DNA from: Coprococcus ammoniilyticus
GTDB taxonomy: Bacteria > Bacillota > Clostridia > Lachnospirales > Lachnospiraceae
NCBI RefSeq assembly: GCF_025567345.1
Contig: NZ_JAOQJS010000002.1
Coordinates: forward strand, 372,001-436,000
DNA: 64,000 nucleotides
Reading direction: 5' to 3'
The translations under genes and the position numbers were made by a program. How positions within the stretch are numbered: the stretch's first letter is position 1; each line of letters begins with the position of its first letter. This document shows positions 35,223 to 44,472 of the stretch, one piece after another. The notes under the pieces are model-generated. The model was not told where the DNA came from. It did not search any database and was given only the letters and a program-made list of their open reading frames with translations.

Positions 35223-36833
35223 TTATTCTGTTTCTTTCTTTTCAATACCGATTTTTTCTTCGATATCGTCTGTCTCCCCGATGATATCCAGATCAAAATA
35301 GAACACAACTCCATCTTTTACATTATACACACCATAACACTTCTTATGTGCCTGCATGGTAGCCGCAACAATGGACAGACCGATGCCGCTTCCGCCATAT
35401 TCTCTGGTTCTTGCCTTATCTACCTTGTAGAACTTGATGAACAGCTTCTCCAGTTCGCCCTCCGGTACATTTGGTCCCTGATCATATACATAGACACGGA
35501 GATTTCCAAGGATCGATCCTTCTTCATATGTGGCTCCCGGTTTTTCATACATATATTTTTCTGTCCAGACACGGACTTCTTTCTCTTTATAGCAGTAATG
35601 GATCGCATTTGTCAGATAATTACGGAAGACTTCTTCGATCATGAATTCGTCCGCATAGACATTGATCGGATCTACATCATCATAAACGATCGTAACCTGA
35701 CTCTGCTCTGCAAGGATTGCAGACGAATCGATGGAATTATGGATCAGATCAACGATATTGAACATTTCCTTATTCACTCGGTTCTGCCCGAATTCTATCT
35801 CATTCAGATCAAGTAACTGCTTTACCAGCTTATTCATCTTGTTTGCTTCATCAACAATGACATCACAGTAAAAATTCTTGCTTTCTTCATCATCATTGAT
35901 ATTATCCCGCAAGCCTTCTGCATAACCCTGTACCAGTGCGATCGGTGTCTTTAATTCATGTGATACATGTGACAGGAATTCCTTACGCATCTCGTCAATC
36001 TTGATCTTCTCATCAATCTCCACCTGAAGCTTCTGGTTTGTCTCCTTAAGCTCCGTCAGCGTCTTATTCAGCTTATACGACAGATCATTCATATAACAGG
36101 ACAGCTCACCGATCTCATCATTGGACGGATGCTCGATCCTTGCATCAAAATCAAGAGTTGCCATTCGTTTTGCAACCCTGGTAAGCCGTTTGATTGGTCC
36201 GGCAAATATCTCACTGACAAAATACATCAGAATACAACTGATGATTGCTGTTGTAATCAGTACAGCCATAAAATATTTGATCGTTGTCTGGATCGTGGAA
36301 TCCACTCTGGCAATTGTGGTACGCACGATAATAACAAATCCATTATCCAGAAATCCGAGCAGATCAAAATAACTCTGAGCTGTATCCTTATCCTTTGTGA
36401 TCTGTATCTTATAATCCTTATGCTTCTCGACCTCTTCCCGTTCGATCTGGGAATTATTCGCATCTATACTGTCTGAGAACATCAGGAACTCACCGATACT
36501 TTTCAGATTGTTAAATACAGCCGTATCCTCATTTACCGTTGTATAGATCTTCATATGAACATCATCCACAATATAGATCATCGCATCGGATTTATTCTCG
36601 AGCAGGCTCTCCATGCTGTCAAGGTCATAGCTGCCATCTCTGTTCTTATTTGATGAATCTTTGAAAAAAGCATCACATTCCTGATAGGTCTGGATCAGAT
36701 TATTTTTCAGTTCATTGTAGTAATATTTTTTAATGAAGATAACGGACAAAATGCCTGACAGCAGGATCATCACAGTAATGATCGCCATCAGACAAAGTGT
36801 TATCTTACTCCTTATCGACCTTTTTCTCATCAT
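35223..36833 (-). CDS. Sensor histidine kinase with extracellular domain and HAMP
   Basis: A roughly 536-residue membrane kinase. The first helix (about 10-33) and a second (about 180-203) bracket an extracellular sensor domain rich in Lys and Asp. A HAMP domain follows, then the H-box SHVSHELKTPIALVQGYAEGL, the N-box (EVFRNYLTNAIHYC) and the G boxes DQGPNVPEG and YGGSGIGLSI. The start is one of two ATGs near 36833 with GAGGTGG in front; it overlaps the response regulator, so the pair is coupled. The signal is unknown. Confidence 0.92.
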   Translation of the reverse strand: MMRKRSIRSKITLCLMAIITVMILLSGILSVIFIKKYYYNELKNNLIQTYQECDAFFKDSSNKNRDGSYDLDSMESLLENKSDAMIYIVDDVHMKIYTTVNEDTAVFNNLKSIGEFLMFSDSIDANNSQIEREEVEKHKDYKIQITKDKDTAQSYFDLLGFLDNGFVIIVRTTIARVDSTIQTTIKYFMAVLITTAIISCILMYFVSEIFAGPIKRLTRVAKRMATLDFDARIEHPSNDEIGELSCYMNDLSYKLNKTLTELKETNQKLQVEIDEKIKIDEMRKEFLSHVSHELKTPIALVQGYAEGLRDNINDDEESKNFYCDVIVDEANKMNKLVKQLLDLNEIEFGQNRVNKEMFNIVDLIHNSIDSSAILAEQSQVTIVYDDVDPINVYADEFMIEEVFRNYLTNAIHYCYKEKEVRVWTEKYMYEKPGATYEEGSILGNLRVYVYDQGPNVPEGELEKLFIKFYKVDKARTREYGGSGIGLSIVAATMQAHKKCYGVYNVKDGVVFYFDLDIIGETDDIEEKIGIEKKETE

Positions 36834-37506
36834 CCACCTCGAACTTATATCCCATGCCCCAGATCGTCTTGATATAGTCACCTTTATCCTTCAACTTGCT
36901 TCTGAGCTTCTTTACATGGGTATCAATCGTTCTGGCATCTCCAAAATAATCATAATTCCATACATTATTCAGTATCTTCTCTCTGGATAATGCAACTCCT
37001 TTATTCACCATAAAATAATTCAACAGCTCAAATTCTTTATAACTGAGTTCGATCGGTTCTCCATCGATCGTTACGATATGGGCTGCAAGATCCATCGTGA
37101 TACCGCCTACCGAGATCACACTGTCAGCTGGTACATCACTGGTTCTTCTTAAGATTGCTTCTACTCTGGCAACCAGGATCTTCGGACTGAACGGCTTCGT
37201 GATATATTCATCAATACCAAGTTCAAATCCCAGAAGCTCATCTCTTTCATCTGACTTTGCAGTCAGCATGATGATCGGAACCTGTGAGAACTTCCGTATC
37301 TCCTTACAGGTCTCCCAGCCATCCATCTTCGGCATCATAACATCTAAAATGATCAGTCCGATGTCTTTATTATTCATAAAGATATCAACCGCTTCTTCAC
37401 CGTCTCCTGCTTCCAGAACAATATATCCTTTCTTACTCAGGAAATCCTTGACCAGCTTACGCATTCTGCTCTCATCGTCAACTACCAATACCTTTATACT
37501 ATCCAT
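36805..37506 (-). CDS. OmpR/PhoB-family response regulator
   Basis: A 233-residue DNA-binding regulator. The receiver domain has VDDESR, the phosphorylated Asp in LIILDVMMPKMDGW, TAK (MLTAKSD) and the K in ITKPFSPK. A winged-helix C-terminal domain includes SYKEFELLNYF, RTIDTHVKKLR and IWGMGYKF. Partner of the histidine kinase encoded just after it. GGAGGTCGC precedes the ATG. The targets are not known. Confidence 0.95.
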   Translation of the reverse strand: MDSIKVLVVDDESRMRKLVKDFLSKKGYIVLEAGDGEEAVDIFMNNKDIGLIILDVMMPKMDGWETCKEIRKFSQVPIIMLTAKSDERDELLGFELGIDEYITKPFSPKILVARVEAILRRTSDVPADSVISVGGITMDLAAHIVTIDGEPIELSYKEFELLNYFMVNKGVALSREKILNNVWNYDYFGDARTIDTHVKKLRSKLKDKGDYIKTIWGMGYKFEVDDEKKVDKE

Positions 37507-37585
37507 ATGCGACCTCCTGTTATTTTCATTTCTTGCTGTATTCTAACAAACATCTATGTCATAAATGTGAATTTCAAGCGGGAAT

Positions 37586-38311
37586 TTACCGTTTTCTCTT
37601 TTTCTTCTCCACAACCGGGTGATTTGCTTCATATTTCGCATACAGATCCGGCCGCCGTTCTTTTGTCCGGCTGATCGATTGTTCCAGTCTCCATGCCTCT
37701 ATATTCTTATGATGACCGGAAAGCAGCACATCCGGAACCTTCTTCCCCATGAATTCTACCGGTCTAGTATATTGTGGATATTCTAACAGATCGTCATGAA
37801 AGGATTCGATCTCCGCACTGTCATCATTGTTCAATACCCCAGGAACCAGTCTGGATACAGTATCAATGATCGCCATTGCCGGAAGCTCACCGCCGGTTAA
37901 GACAAAATCACCGATCGATACATAATCCGTTACGATCAGCTCCAGCACACGTTCATCGATACCCTCATAATGTCCGCATAAAAGTACCAGATCATCTTCA
38001 ACGGCAAATTCTTCTGCCACCTTCTGTGTAAATGTCCGTCCCTGCGGTGTCATATATACAACCTTTAATTTCTTTCCTGTCTTTTCACACAAATACTGAT
38101 AGGCATTATAAACCGGCTCTGCCTGCATCACCATTCCGGCTCCGCCGCCATACGGATAATCGTCTACATGCTTATGCTTATCCTTTGTAAAATCCCTGAT
38201 ATTCACTGCTTCAATATGGATCAGCCCTGCTTCCATCGCCCGGCCGGTAATACTGGTTCTAAGCCCGTCCATGATCATATCGGGGAATAATGTAAGAACA
38301 TAAAAATTCAT
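37586..38311 (-). CDS. trmD: tRNA (guanine37-N1)-methyltransferase TrmD
   Basis: Forms m1G37 next to the anticodon, which prevents frameshifting. The knotted SPOUT fold shows in YGGGAGMVMQAEPVY, LCGHYEGIDERV and IGDFVLTGGELPAM. I start at the second of two adjacent ATGs (MNFYVLTLFPDM), which has GGAGAG upstream and matches family starts. It follows rimM by 17 nt in the ylxM-ffh-rpsP-khpA-rimM-trmD series. Confidence 0.96.
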   Translation of the reverse strand: MNFYVLTLFPDMIMDGLRTSITGRAMEAGLIHIEAVNIRDFTKDKHKHVDDYPYGGGAGMVMQAEPVYNAYQYLCEKTGKKLKVVYMTPQGRTFTQKVAEEFAVEDDLVLLCGHYEGIDERVLELIVTDYVSIGDFVLTGGELPAMAIIDTVSRLVPGVLNNDDSAEIESFHDDLLEYPQYTRPVEFMGKKVPDVLLSGHHKNIEAWRLEQSISRTKERRPDLYAKYEANHPVVEKKKRKR

Positions 38312-38328
38312 CATTCTCTCCATTCGTT

Positions 38329-38838
38329 CTAATCTTCTGCGATTTTCAGAAGATGTACCTTTACCGTTTTATTTACCGTATCAATATCTGTTACCCATTC
38401 CTTTACAACCGGAACATAGATATCGTCCTGTCCTTTTTTCTTTATAACAAAGATATGATTCGCCGGTGTCTCCAGTACATCATCGATCACACCGATCTCT
38501 GTGTCATTCTGATCGTATACCTTTGATCCGATCACATCACAGATAAAGAACTCACCATCCTCTAAGGCTACGGCATCCTCTCTGTTTACAAGAATATCAT
38601 ATTGTCTTAAAGCTTCTATATCATTTATACTATCATACCCTGCAAGCTTCAAAACTACCATGTTTTTTAAAAATTTACAGGATGTACATTCAGTTTCAAT
38701 CTCTTTGCTGCCTGATACCAGAAAACATTTTTTCAGGCTTTTAAATCGATTCAGGTCATCCGTTGTCGGATATACTTTTACCTCTCCCTTGATACCATGC
38801 GGTGCTGTGATCACACCCACTCTCAGTCTGTCTTCCAA
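38329..38838 (-). CDS. rimM: 16S rRNA maturation protein RimM
   Basis: Helps mature the head of the 30S subunit. The 169 residues contain the RimM N-terminal barrel (RVGVITAPHGIKGEVKVYPTTDD) and the PRC-barrel C-terminal domain (IGSKVYDQNDTEIGVIDDV, VPVVKEWV). Translation begins at a TTG with GGAGGAAAG upstream. Placed between khpA and trmD as in most Firmicutes. Confidence 0.94.
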   Translation of the reverse strand: MEDRLRVGVITAPHGIKGEVKVYPTTDDLNRFKSLKKCFLVSGSKEIETECTSCKFLKNMVVLKLAGYDSINDIEALRQYDILVNREDAVALEDGEFFICDVIGSKVYDQNDTEIGVIDDVLETPANHIFVIKKKGQDDIYVPVVKEWVTDIDTVNKTVKVHLLKIAED

Positions 38839-38863
38839 AATTATATCTTTCCTCCACTATAAC

Positions 38864-38894
38864 TAAAAATGGGGGAGTTATGATAACTCCCCCA
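38864..38894 (-). terminator. Terminator/attenuator between khpA and rimM
   Basis: A perfect 11-bp stem TGGGGGAGTTA/TAACTCCCCCA followed by TTTTT on the minus strand, 14 nt after khpA and before the rimM TTG. It should reduce expression of rimM-trmD relative to rpsP-khpA. Confidence 0.85.
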
Positions 38895-38908
38895 AAAAGA
38901 TCTTTGTA

Positions 38909-39136
38909 CTACTTAATATCTACAATTACCTTTTTGTCACCCTTTGAAGCAGCTGCTTTTACAACTGTACGGATGGATTTGGCAATTCTGCCTTGTTTTC
39001 CGATAACCTTGCCCATATCCTCTGGTGCAACAGTCAGTTCAACTTTAATTATATCGTCTTTCTCTGTCTCAGTAACAGATATTTGCTCTGGATGATCTAC
39101 TAGGGATTTTGCAATGATTTCAACTAAATCTTTCAT
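38909..39136 (-). CDS. khpA: KH-domain RNA-binding protein KhpA (YlqC)
   Basis: A 75-residue protein made of a single KH domain with the GxxG loop in VIGKQGRIAKSIRTVVKAAA. KhpA/YlqC proteins bind RNA and in several Firmicutes act with KhpB (Jag) in cell-shape and division control. It follows rpsP by 21 nt. Confidence 0.93.
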   Translation of the reverse strand: MKDLVEIIAKSLVDHPEQISVTETEKDDIIKVELTVAPEDMGKVIGKQGRIAKSIRTVVKAAASKGDKKVIVDIK

Positions 39137-39157
39137 TTAAACACCTCCCTGGTGATA

Positions 39158-39403
39158 TTATTTTTCAATACCTGCCTGCTTAAATAACTTAGCAACAGTC
39201 TCAGTTGGCTGAGCACCTGTCTGAAGCCACTTCTTAGCTGCTTCTTCATCGATCTTTACTACGCTTGGCTCCTGGTTAGGATCATATGTTCCGATCTCCT
39301 CGATGAATCTACCATCTCTTGGGGATCTTGAATCTGCAACGATTACTCTGTAAAAAGGATGCTTCTTATAACCCATTCTTCTTAATCTGATTTTTACTGC
39401 CAT
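39158..39403 (-). CDS. rpsP: 30S ribosomal protein S16
   Basis: An 81-residue S16 with MAVKIRLRRMGYKKHPFYRVIVADSRSP split over its first half and IEEIGTYDPN following. AGGAGGAAC precedes the ATG. It lies between ffh and khpA as usual. Confidence 0.97.
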   Translation of the reverse strand: MAVKIRLRRMGYKKHPFYRVIVADSRSPRDGRFIEEIGTYDPNQEPSVVKIDEEAAKKWLQTGAQPTETVAKLFKQAGIEK

Positions 39404-39444
39404 TTTGTTTGTTCCTCCTGAAATAAAATATAAAATATAAAAAT

Positions 39445-40791
39445 TTATTTAAATCCAAACGGAAGCTTGAATCCACCGTGGCGTTTCTTGCCACCCATCA
39501 TACCGGACATCTGCTTCATCATTTTCTTGGATTGTTCAAACTGCTTTAAGAAACGATTAACTTCCGCGATCTGAACGCCCGCACCGTCTGCAATACGTTT
39601 CTTTCTGGATGGTGAGATCGGATCCTTCAGACATCTCTCATTCGGTGTCATGGACTGAATGATCGCCTTCGGCTTCTTGCCTGCATCTTCATCGATCTGT
39701 ACATTCTTCATCTGACTGGACATTCCGGGCATCATGGAGAGCAGATCTCCGATTCCACCCATCTTCTCAAGCTGATCCATCTGTTCCATAAAATCATTGA
39801 AATCAAAGGATGCTTTCCGGAACTTCTGTTCCATCTCTTTCGCTTTCTCATCATCGATCGCATTCTGTGCTTTCTCGATCAGCGATTCCACATCACCCAT
39901 TCCCAGGATCCGACTCGCCATACGGCTCGGATAAAATGGTTCCAGATCTGTCAGCTTCTCACCCATTCCTGCATACAGGATTGGCTTTCCGGTAACAGCC
40001 TTAATGGAAAGTGCCGCACCGCCTCTGGTGTCACCATCTAACTTCGTTAGGATCACACCATCTATACCAATCTTATCGTTAAATGTCGTTGCAACATTGA
40101 CAGCATCCTGTCCTGTCATCGCATCAACGGTAAGAACTGTATATGTAACATTAATATTTTCCTTGATCTCCGCAAGCTCATCCATCATATCTTCATCTAC
40201 ATGAAGTCGTCCGGCAGTATCGATAAATACCAGATTCATATGATTCTTTTCTGCATGCAGAATCGCAGCCTTGGCAATATCAAGCGGCTTATGATTATCT
40301 CCCATCGTAAAGACAGGCACACCAACCTTTTCACCATTGATCTGCAGCTGCTTGATCGCAGCCGGTCTGTATACATCACAGGCAACTAACAATGGTTTCT
40401 TGCCTTTATTCTTAAACTGATATGCAAGTTTTGCAGCCGTTGTTGTCTTACCGGCACCCTGAAGACCGCACATCATAATGACTGTAATCTCATTTGACGG
40501 AAGTAATTTCAGCTCTGTTACATCAGAACCCATCAGCTTATCCATCTCTTCTTTTACAATCTTAATGACCATGTGTCCGGGATTCAAGCCCTTAAGGACT
40601 TCTTCACCAACAGCTCTGTCACTTACAGCTTTGATAAATGATTTAACAACCTTGAAGTTTACATCGGCTTCCAGTAAAGCACGCTTTACTTCTTTCATTG
40701 CCTCTTTTACATCATCTTCTGTAAGAACACCCTTGCTTCTCAGTTTCTTGAAAACATTTTGAAGCTTGTCAGATAAACTGTCAAAAGCCAT
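39445..40791 (-). CDS. ffh: Signal recognition particle protein Ffh
   Basis: The SRP54 GTPase that targets membrane proteins co-translationally. N-domain, then G-domain with GLQGAGKTTTAAKLA, DVYRPAA, DTAGRL and TKLDGDTRGGAALS, then the M-domain rich in Met (MSSQMKNVQ, MMKQMSGMMGGKKRHGG). The 448-residue length is standard. It follows ylxM by 33 nt, a conserved pair. Confidence 0.97.
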   Translation of the reverse strand: MAFDSLSDKLQNVFKKLRSKGVLTEDDVKEAMKEVKRALLEADVNFKVVKSFIKAVSDRAVGEEVLKGLNPGHMVIKIVKEEMDKLMGSDVTELKLLPSNEITVIMMCGLQGAGKTTTAAKLAYQFKNKGKKPLLVACDVYRPAAIKQLQINGEKVGVPVFTMGDNHKPLDIAKAAILHAEKNHMNLVFIDTAGRLHVDEDMMDELAEIKENINVTYTVLTVDAMTGQDAVNVATTFNDKIGIDGVILTKLDGDTRGGAALSIKAVTGKPILYAGMGEKLTDLEPFYPSRMASRILGMGDVESLIEKAQNAIDDEKAKEMEQKFRKASFDFNDFMEQMDQLEKMGGIGDLLSMMPGMSSQMKNVQIDEDAGKKPKAIIQSMTPNERCLKDPISPSRKKRIADGAGVQIAEVNRFLKQFEQSKKMMKQMSGMMGGKKRHGGFKLPFGFK

Positions 40792-40823
40792 GAATATCTC
40801 CCTTCGTTCCTAACACTCATCTA

Positions 40824-41180
40824 CTAAAACTCGTCCAGTATCCGATCCGATAACCGGTCGATTGCTTCTATCTTCGAATTCAGCCTGTCATCCCGATTCT
40901 CCTCCATCAGCTCCGAAATGCAGTCTTTCATCTTCTCGACCTGCTTTCTCGCTTTCATGAATTTGTCAACAAGCTGTAACTTATCTTCATATTCTTCCAA
41001 GATCTTATCGCAGCGCTTGATCATGTCATAGACACCCTGTCTGCTGATCTGATTCATTCTGGCAATCTCGGAATAGGACATATCATTATTGACCACATCT
41101 TCATAAATTGCTTTCTGATGCTCCGTCAAAAGCTCTCCATAAAAATCATATAATAAAGACTGTCTGACTATTTTCTCCAT
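40824..41180 (-). CDS. ylxM: YlxM family SRP-associated HTH protein
   Basis: A 118-residue helix-turn-helix protein with EKIVRQSLLYDFYGELLTEHQ and the HTH core YSEIARMNQISRQGVYDMIKR, typical of YlxM. It is thought to modulate SRP function; it always precedes ffh. The ATG at 41180 has GGCGGTG upstream; a longer frame to 41216 lacks a ribosome site. Confidence 0.94.
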   Translation of the reverse strand: MEKIVRQSLLYDFYGELLTEHQKAIYEDVVNNDMSYSEIARMNQISRQGVYDMIKRCDKILEEYEDKLQLVDKFMKARKQVEKMKDCISELMEENRDDRLNSKIEAIDRLSDRILDEF

Positions 41181-41221
41181 ACGATCACCGCCTGTAAAGT
41201 ATTTTCCCTTTACCATGGGTT

Positions 41222-41250
41222 ATTCTATACCATGTCTGCATCGTTGTCAA
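41222..41250 (-). promoter_or_regulatory. Strong promoter of ylxM-ffh
   Basis: Consensus TTGACA, 17 nt, TAGAAT on the minus strand, about 42 nt before the ylxM ATG. It separates the ylxM-ffh series from the upstream infB-ribF operon. Confidence 0.8.
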
Positions 41251-41267
41251 GTAAAATATCTTGACAA
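41244..41267. promoter_or_regulatory. Inverted repeat overlapping the ylxM-ffh -35 box
   Basis: TTGTCAAG, 8-nt spacer, CTTGACAA, a perfect 8-bp palindrome whose one arm contains the -35 element. It may be an operator, or a hairpin ending ribF transcripts (9 nt after the ribF stop), though no T-run follows at once. Confidence 0.5.
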
Positions 41268-41275
41268 ATTAATTT

Positions 41276-42205
41276 TTACCCGAATATCCTCTGTTTTGCC
41301 ACTTCCATATCTGCAAGCATCTGTGCTTTTAATTCTGAAACACCCGAAAATTTCTGTTCTCCGCGAATAAAGGATAACAATTCCACGACCAGCTTCTGTT
41401 CATAGATATCCTCATCAAAATCAAAGATATGCGTCTCGATCGTTACCCTGCGATCTGTATTCACCGTCGGATTGTCTCCGATATTCGTAATCCCATAACA
41501 GACCCTGCCGTCCTCCAGATGTATCCTTGATGCATAAACACCCGTCACCGGATAGATTTTCCCATGCTTTGGAAGCAGATTTGCCGTTGGAACCTGGATC
41601 GTCCTGCCAAGCTCTCTGCCATGCACTACATGACCGGACAGAAAATAAGGTCTGCCAAGGAATGTTTCTGCTTCTTCCATTTTTCCCTCACTGATCAACA
41701 TTCTGATATAAGTGGAACTTACAATGACATCATGGATCTTTTTCTTTTCTATCACGATCACCTGATAGCCGTATTCGCCGGCCATCTTCCGCAGAAGCTC
41801 TACATTCCCGCGTTTCTTTTTTCCGAATCCGTAATCGGTTCCTACGACTACATATCCTGCATGTAACCTTTTTACAAGGATATCCGTTACGAAAGCTTCC
41901 GGTTCCATCGATGCAAATGCATCATCAAACGGATACTCCACCAGTACATCGATTCCCATCTGTTCTGCAAGCATACATTTTTCTTCCGAGGTTATGATGC
42001 TTTGAAGCTTATCTACATCAAAGATCGAATTTTTACGAATATCAAAGGTAAATACGACTCCGGTATATCCATCCTTCTGTAAACGAAGCACCTCGTCAAG
42101 CAGCAGCTTGTGACCCTGATGAAAACCGTCAAACTTGCCAAGTGCAACGACGGAACCTTTTTCTGTATTGATCTGTATATCTTTCTGATTAAAATAATGC
42201 TGCAT
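41276..42205 (-). CDS. ribF: Bifunctional riboflavin kinase/FAD synthetase RibF
   Basis: Makes FMN and FAD from riboflavin. The FAD-synthetase half has ALGKFDGFHQGHKLLL (nucleotidyltransferase HxGH), SSTYIRMLISEGKMEEA; the kinase half has GRTIQVPTANLLPKHGK, YPVTGVYAS and NIGDNPTVN. The 309-residue length is normal. It ends the nusA-infB operon; in Bacillus rpsO would follow but it is absent here. Confidence 0.95.
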   Translation of the reverse strand: MQHYFNQKDIQINTEKGSVVALGKFDGFHQGHKLLLDEVLRLQKDGYTGVVFTFDIRKNSIFDVDKLQSIITSEEKCMLAEQMGIDVLVEYPFDDAFASMEPEAFVTDILVKRLHAGYVVVGTDYGFGKKKRGNVELLRKMAGEYGYQVIVIEKKKIHDVIVSSTYIRMLISEGKMEEAETFLGRPYFLSGHVVHGRELGRTIQVPTANLLPKHGKIYPVTGVYASRIHLEDGRVCYGITNIGDNPTVNTDRRVTIETHIFDFDEDIYEQKLVVELLSFIRGEQKFSGVSELKAQMLADMEVAKQRIFG

Positions 42206-42219
42206 TGTCTTCTATCCTA

Positions 42220-43152
42220 TCATCTATCTGTCTCTGCATTCTTCGGGAACATCTTTACCGGCCGGCAGATGCTCTTTTCCTTTTCATATCGGTATATTGC
42301 TGCAAAGCTGTCCGTTTCATCATAGACACGGATACCCGGAACATCTGTAACCGTTTCCGGGCTCACAGCTTCCGCAAACTGGGACAGCTGAAGTTTGTTT
42401 CCATTTCTTAACAGCTTTCTTGCATATTCATCTGTACCGATATGAAGCTCCGGATACTCCGGCAGCAACAGTTCTTTCTTCATTACATATGAAGCGATCG
42501 TTCCCTGATCTCTCGCCTGCTCGATCTCCGCAAGTGTCAGGCTGTCTTCAACCCTGAAGTTCTTCACTTCAGTACGGACCAACTTCTCCATGACTGCTCC
42601 GCAGCCAAGCTTTTCTCCGATATCCCGGCATAAGCTTCTGATATACGTTCCCTTGGAACAATGTATGGTAAATGTAACCCTTGGAAGCGACACATCCTCT
42701 ATCTTTACCTCAAAGATTGTTACCTCTCTCGGACTCCGTTCGATCTCAATTCCCTGTCTGGCATATTCATAGAGCTTTTTGCCGTTTACCTTGATAGCCG
42801 AATACATCGGCGGTATCTGGTCATAAGTACCGATAAAGCTGTTTACCGTTTCTATTACCGATGCTTCGTCCGGGATATCTGCTGTCTCTGTAAGGACTTT
42901 TCCTGTTACATCCTCTGTATCTGTTGTCTTTCCGAGCAGCATGACACAGCGGTATGTCTTATCCTTATCAATCAGCATTTCGCTTAATTTTGTTGCCTGT
43001 CCAAGACACACCAAAAGCACACCTTCCGCCATCGGATCAAGTGTGCCTGTGTGACCGATCTTCTTCTGTTTTAAAATACCACGAAGCTTGGCTACTACAT
43101 CAAATGATGTATAGCCCTGCTCCTTGTATACATTTAAAAAGCCGTCTAGCAT
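42220..43152 (-). CDS. truB: tRNA pseudouridine55 synthase TruB
   Basis: Forms pseudouridine 55 in the T-loop of tRNAs. The catalytic motif is GHTGTLDPMAEGVLLVCLGQATKL with its Asp; QIPPMYSAIKVNGKKLYEYAR and CSKGTYIRSLCRDIGEKLG follow. The 310 residues include the PUA-like C-terminal region. Overlaps nrnA by 7 nt and precedes ribF. Confidence 0.95.
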   Translation of the reverse strand: MLDGFLNVYKEQGYTSFDVVAKLRGILKQKKIGHTGTLDPMAEGVLLVCLGQATKLSEMLIDKDKTYRCVMLLGKTTDTEDVTGKVLTETADIPDEASVIETVNSFIGTYDQIPPMYSAIKVNGKKLYEYARQGIEIERSPREVTIFEVKIEDVSLPRVTFTIHCSKGTYIRSLCRDIGEKLGCGAVMEKLVRTEVKNFRVEDSLTLAEIEQARDQGTIASYVMKKELLLPEYPELHIGTDEYARKLLRNGNKLQLSQFAEAVSPETVTDVPGIRVYDETDSFAAIYRYEKEKSICRPVKMFPKNAETDR

Positions 43153-44093
43153 AACTGTTCCTTAATCTCCTCTATCACACCGGCAAGGATCTCTTTGATA
43201 TCTCCCTGCATGCTGAAACCTGCAGCACGAACATGACCACCGCCGCCATGATTGCAGGATATCCTGCTTACATCAACGATATTATTCGACCGAAGTGAAA
43301 TCTTGTATTCATCTTCTCCCGTCTGATAGATAAATACCGCCGTTTCCGTTCCCTCTGTGATCCGAAGCTGATCGACAATACCATCCGTATCGATCTTGCC
43401 TGCACCACTTTTTCGGAAATCCTCTGTCTCAAGCACTGTGCTGATGATCCTGCCATCTGCATGCTGCTCTGCTTTTGTCAGAGCGATTCCAAGCAGCTTA
43501 TTTGCGACAAATGTCTTCTTATAGAAGGTTTCATCTATAATAAATGACGGATTTGCACCCTTTTCGATCAGATCACCCGCTATACTCATCGCACTCTTTG
43601 TTGTATTGCTGTGTTTGAATACGCCTGTATCATGTACAATTCCCATATAGAGTGCTTCGGCAGCATTCTTATTAATCTTATCCTGTTCCATCAGCTTATA
43701 AAGTGCTTCTGCCGCGGAACACGCTTCTGCATCCACATAGCATACCTCACCAAATCCCGGATTGGAGATATGATGATCCACACACATTGTATGCTTCGCA
43801 TGTTCAAAGATTGGAAGAAAATCTCCCTGTCTTTCCTTATCACCACAATCCACCGCAATACACAGATCATAGACCTGATCTGTCGGTGTATGACTGATCT
43901 TATCTGCATCATGTAAAAAGAGAAAATCCTTGGAGAATTCCTCCAGATAGATCTGTACCTGCTTATCATAATTGCTGATGATATAATTATATAATCCAAC
44001 CGTTGAGCCTACACAGTCGCCATCCGGACGTACATGTCCGGTTATAGCGATCGTGTCTGCCTGCTCGATCATGGTAAGAAAATCATTCTTCAT
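43146..44093 (-). CDS. nrnA: DHH-family oligoribonuclease/pAp phosphatase NrnA
   Basis: Degrades short RNA oligomers and pAp. DHH motifs are HVRPDGDCVGSTVGLY, CIAVDCGD, MCVDHHISN and GIVHDTGVFKHSN, and the DHHA1 part ends GGGGHVRAAGF. I use the ATG at 44093 (MKNDFL), which overlaps the rbfA 3' end by 11 nt and gives 315 residues. Part of the conserved infB-rbfA-nrnA-truB-ribF run. Confidence 0.94.
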   Translation of the reverse strand: MKNDFLTMIEQADTIAITGHVRPDGDCVGSTVGLYNYIISNYDKQVQIYLEEFSKDFLFLHDADKISHTPTDQVYDLCIAVDCGDKERQGDFLPIFEHAKHTMCVDHHISNPGFGEVCYVDAEACSAAEALYKLMEQDKINKNAAEALYMGIVHDTGVFKHSNTTKSAMSIAGDLIEKGANPSFIIDETFYKKTFVANKLLGIALTKAEQHADGRIISTVLETEDFRKSGAGKIDTDGIVDQLRITEGTETAVFIYQTGEDEYKISLRSNNIVDVSRISCNHGGGGHVRAAGFSMQGDIKEILAGVIEEIKEQLC

Positions 44094-44472
44094 TTTCTGT
44101 ATCATCCTCATCATCTTCGATGTCTTTTACAACATCATCAATCTTTTTGGACATTGTTACACCGTATTCGATCGACTGATCCATGATAAATGTGATCTCA
44201 GGTGTATTTCTGAGATTAATGGAATGTGCAAGTTCTCTTCTGATAAATCCCATTGCACTGTTCAGTCCCTCCAGTGTGGAGTTTACGGAATCCTGATCTC
44301 CAAGGACACTGATGTATGCCTTGCAATATTTCAGATCCGGTGTTACAACCGCCTCTACTACGGATGTCATCGGATTAATGCGGGGATCCTTGATCTCTCT
44401 GCTGATGATCCGTGAGAGTTCTCTCTGAACCTCTGCATTAATTCTTGTATTTTTTACACTGTTCTTTCTCAT
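44083..44472 (-). CDS. rbfA: Ribosome-binding factor A
   Basis: A 30S assembly factor of 129 residues with INAEVQRELSRIISREIKDPRI, DLKYCKAYISVLGD and RTPEITFIMDQSIEYG-like text. The C-terminal tail is very acidic (DDVVKDIEDDEDDTENEE). It overlaps the infB stop by one base and the nrnA start, so translation is coupled. Confidence 0.94.
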   Translation of the reverse strand: MRKNSVKNTRINAEVQRELSRIISREIKDPRINPMTSVVEAVVTPDLKYCKAYISVLGDQDSVNSTLEGLNSAMGFIRRELAHSINLRNTPEITFIMDQSIEYGVTMSKKIDDVVKDIEDDEDDTENEE

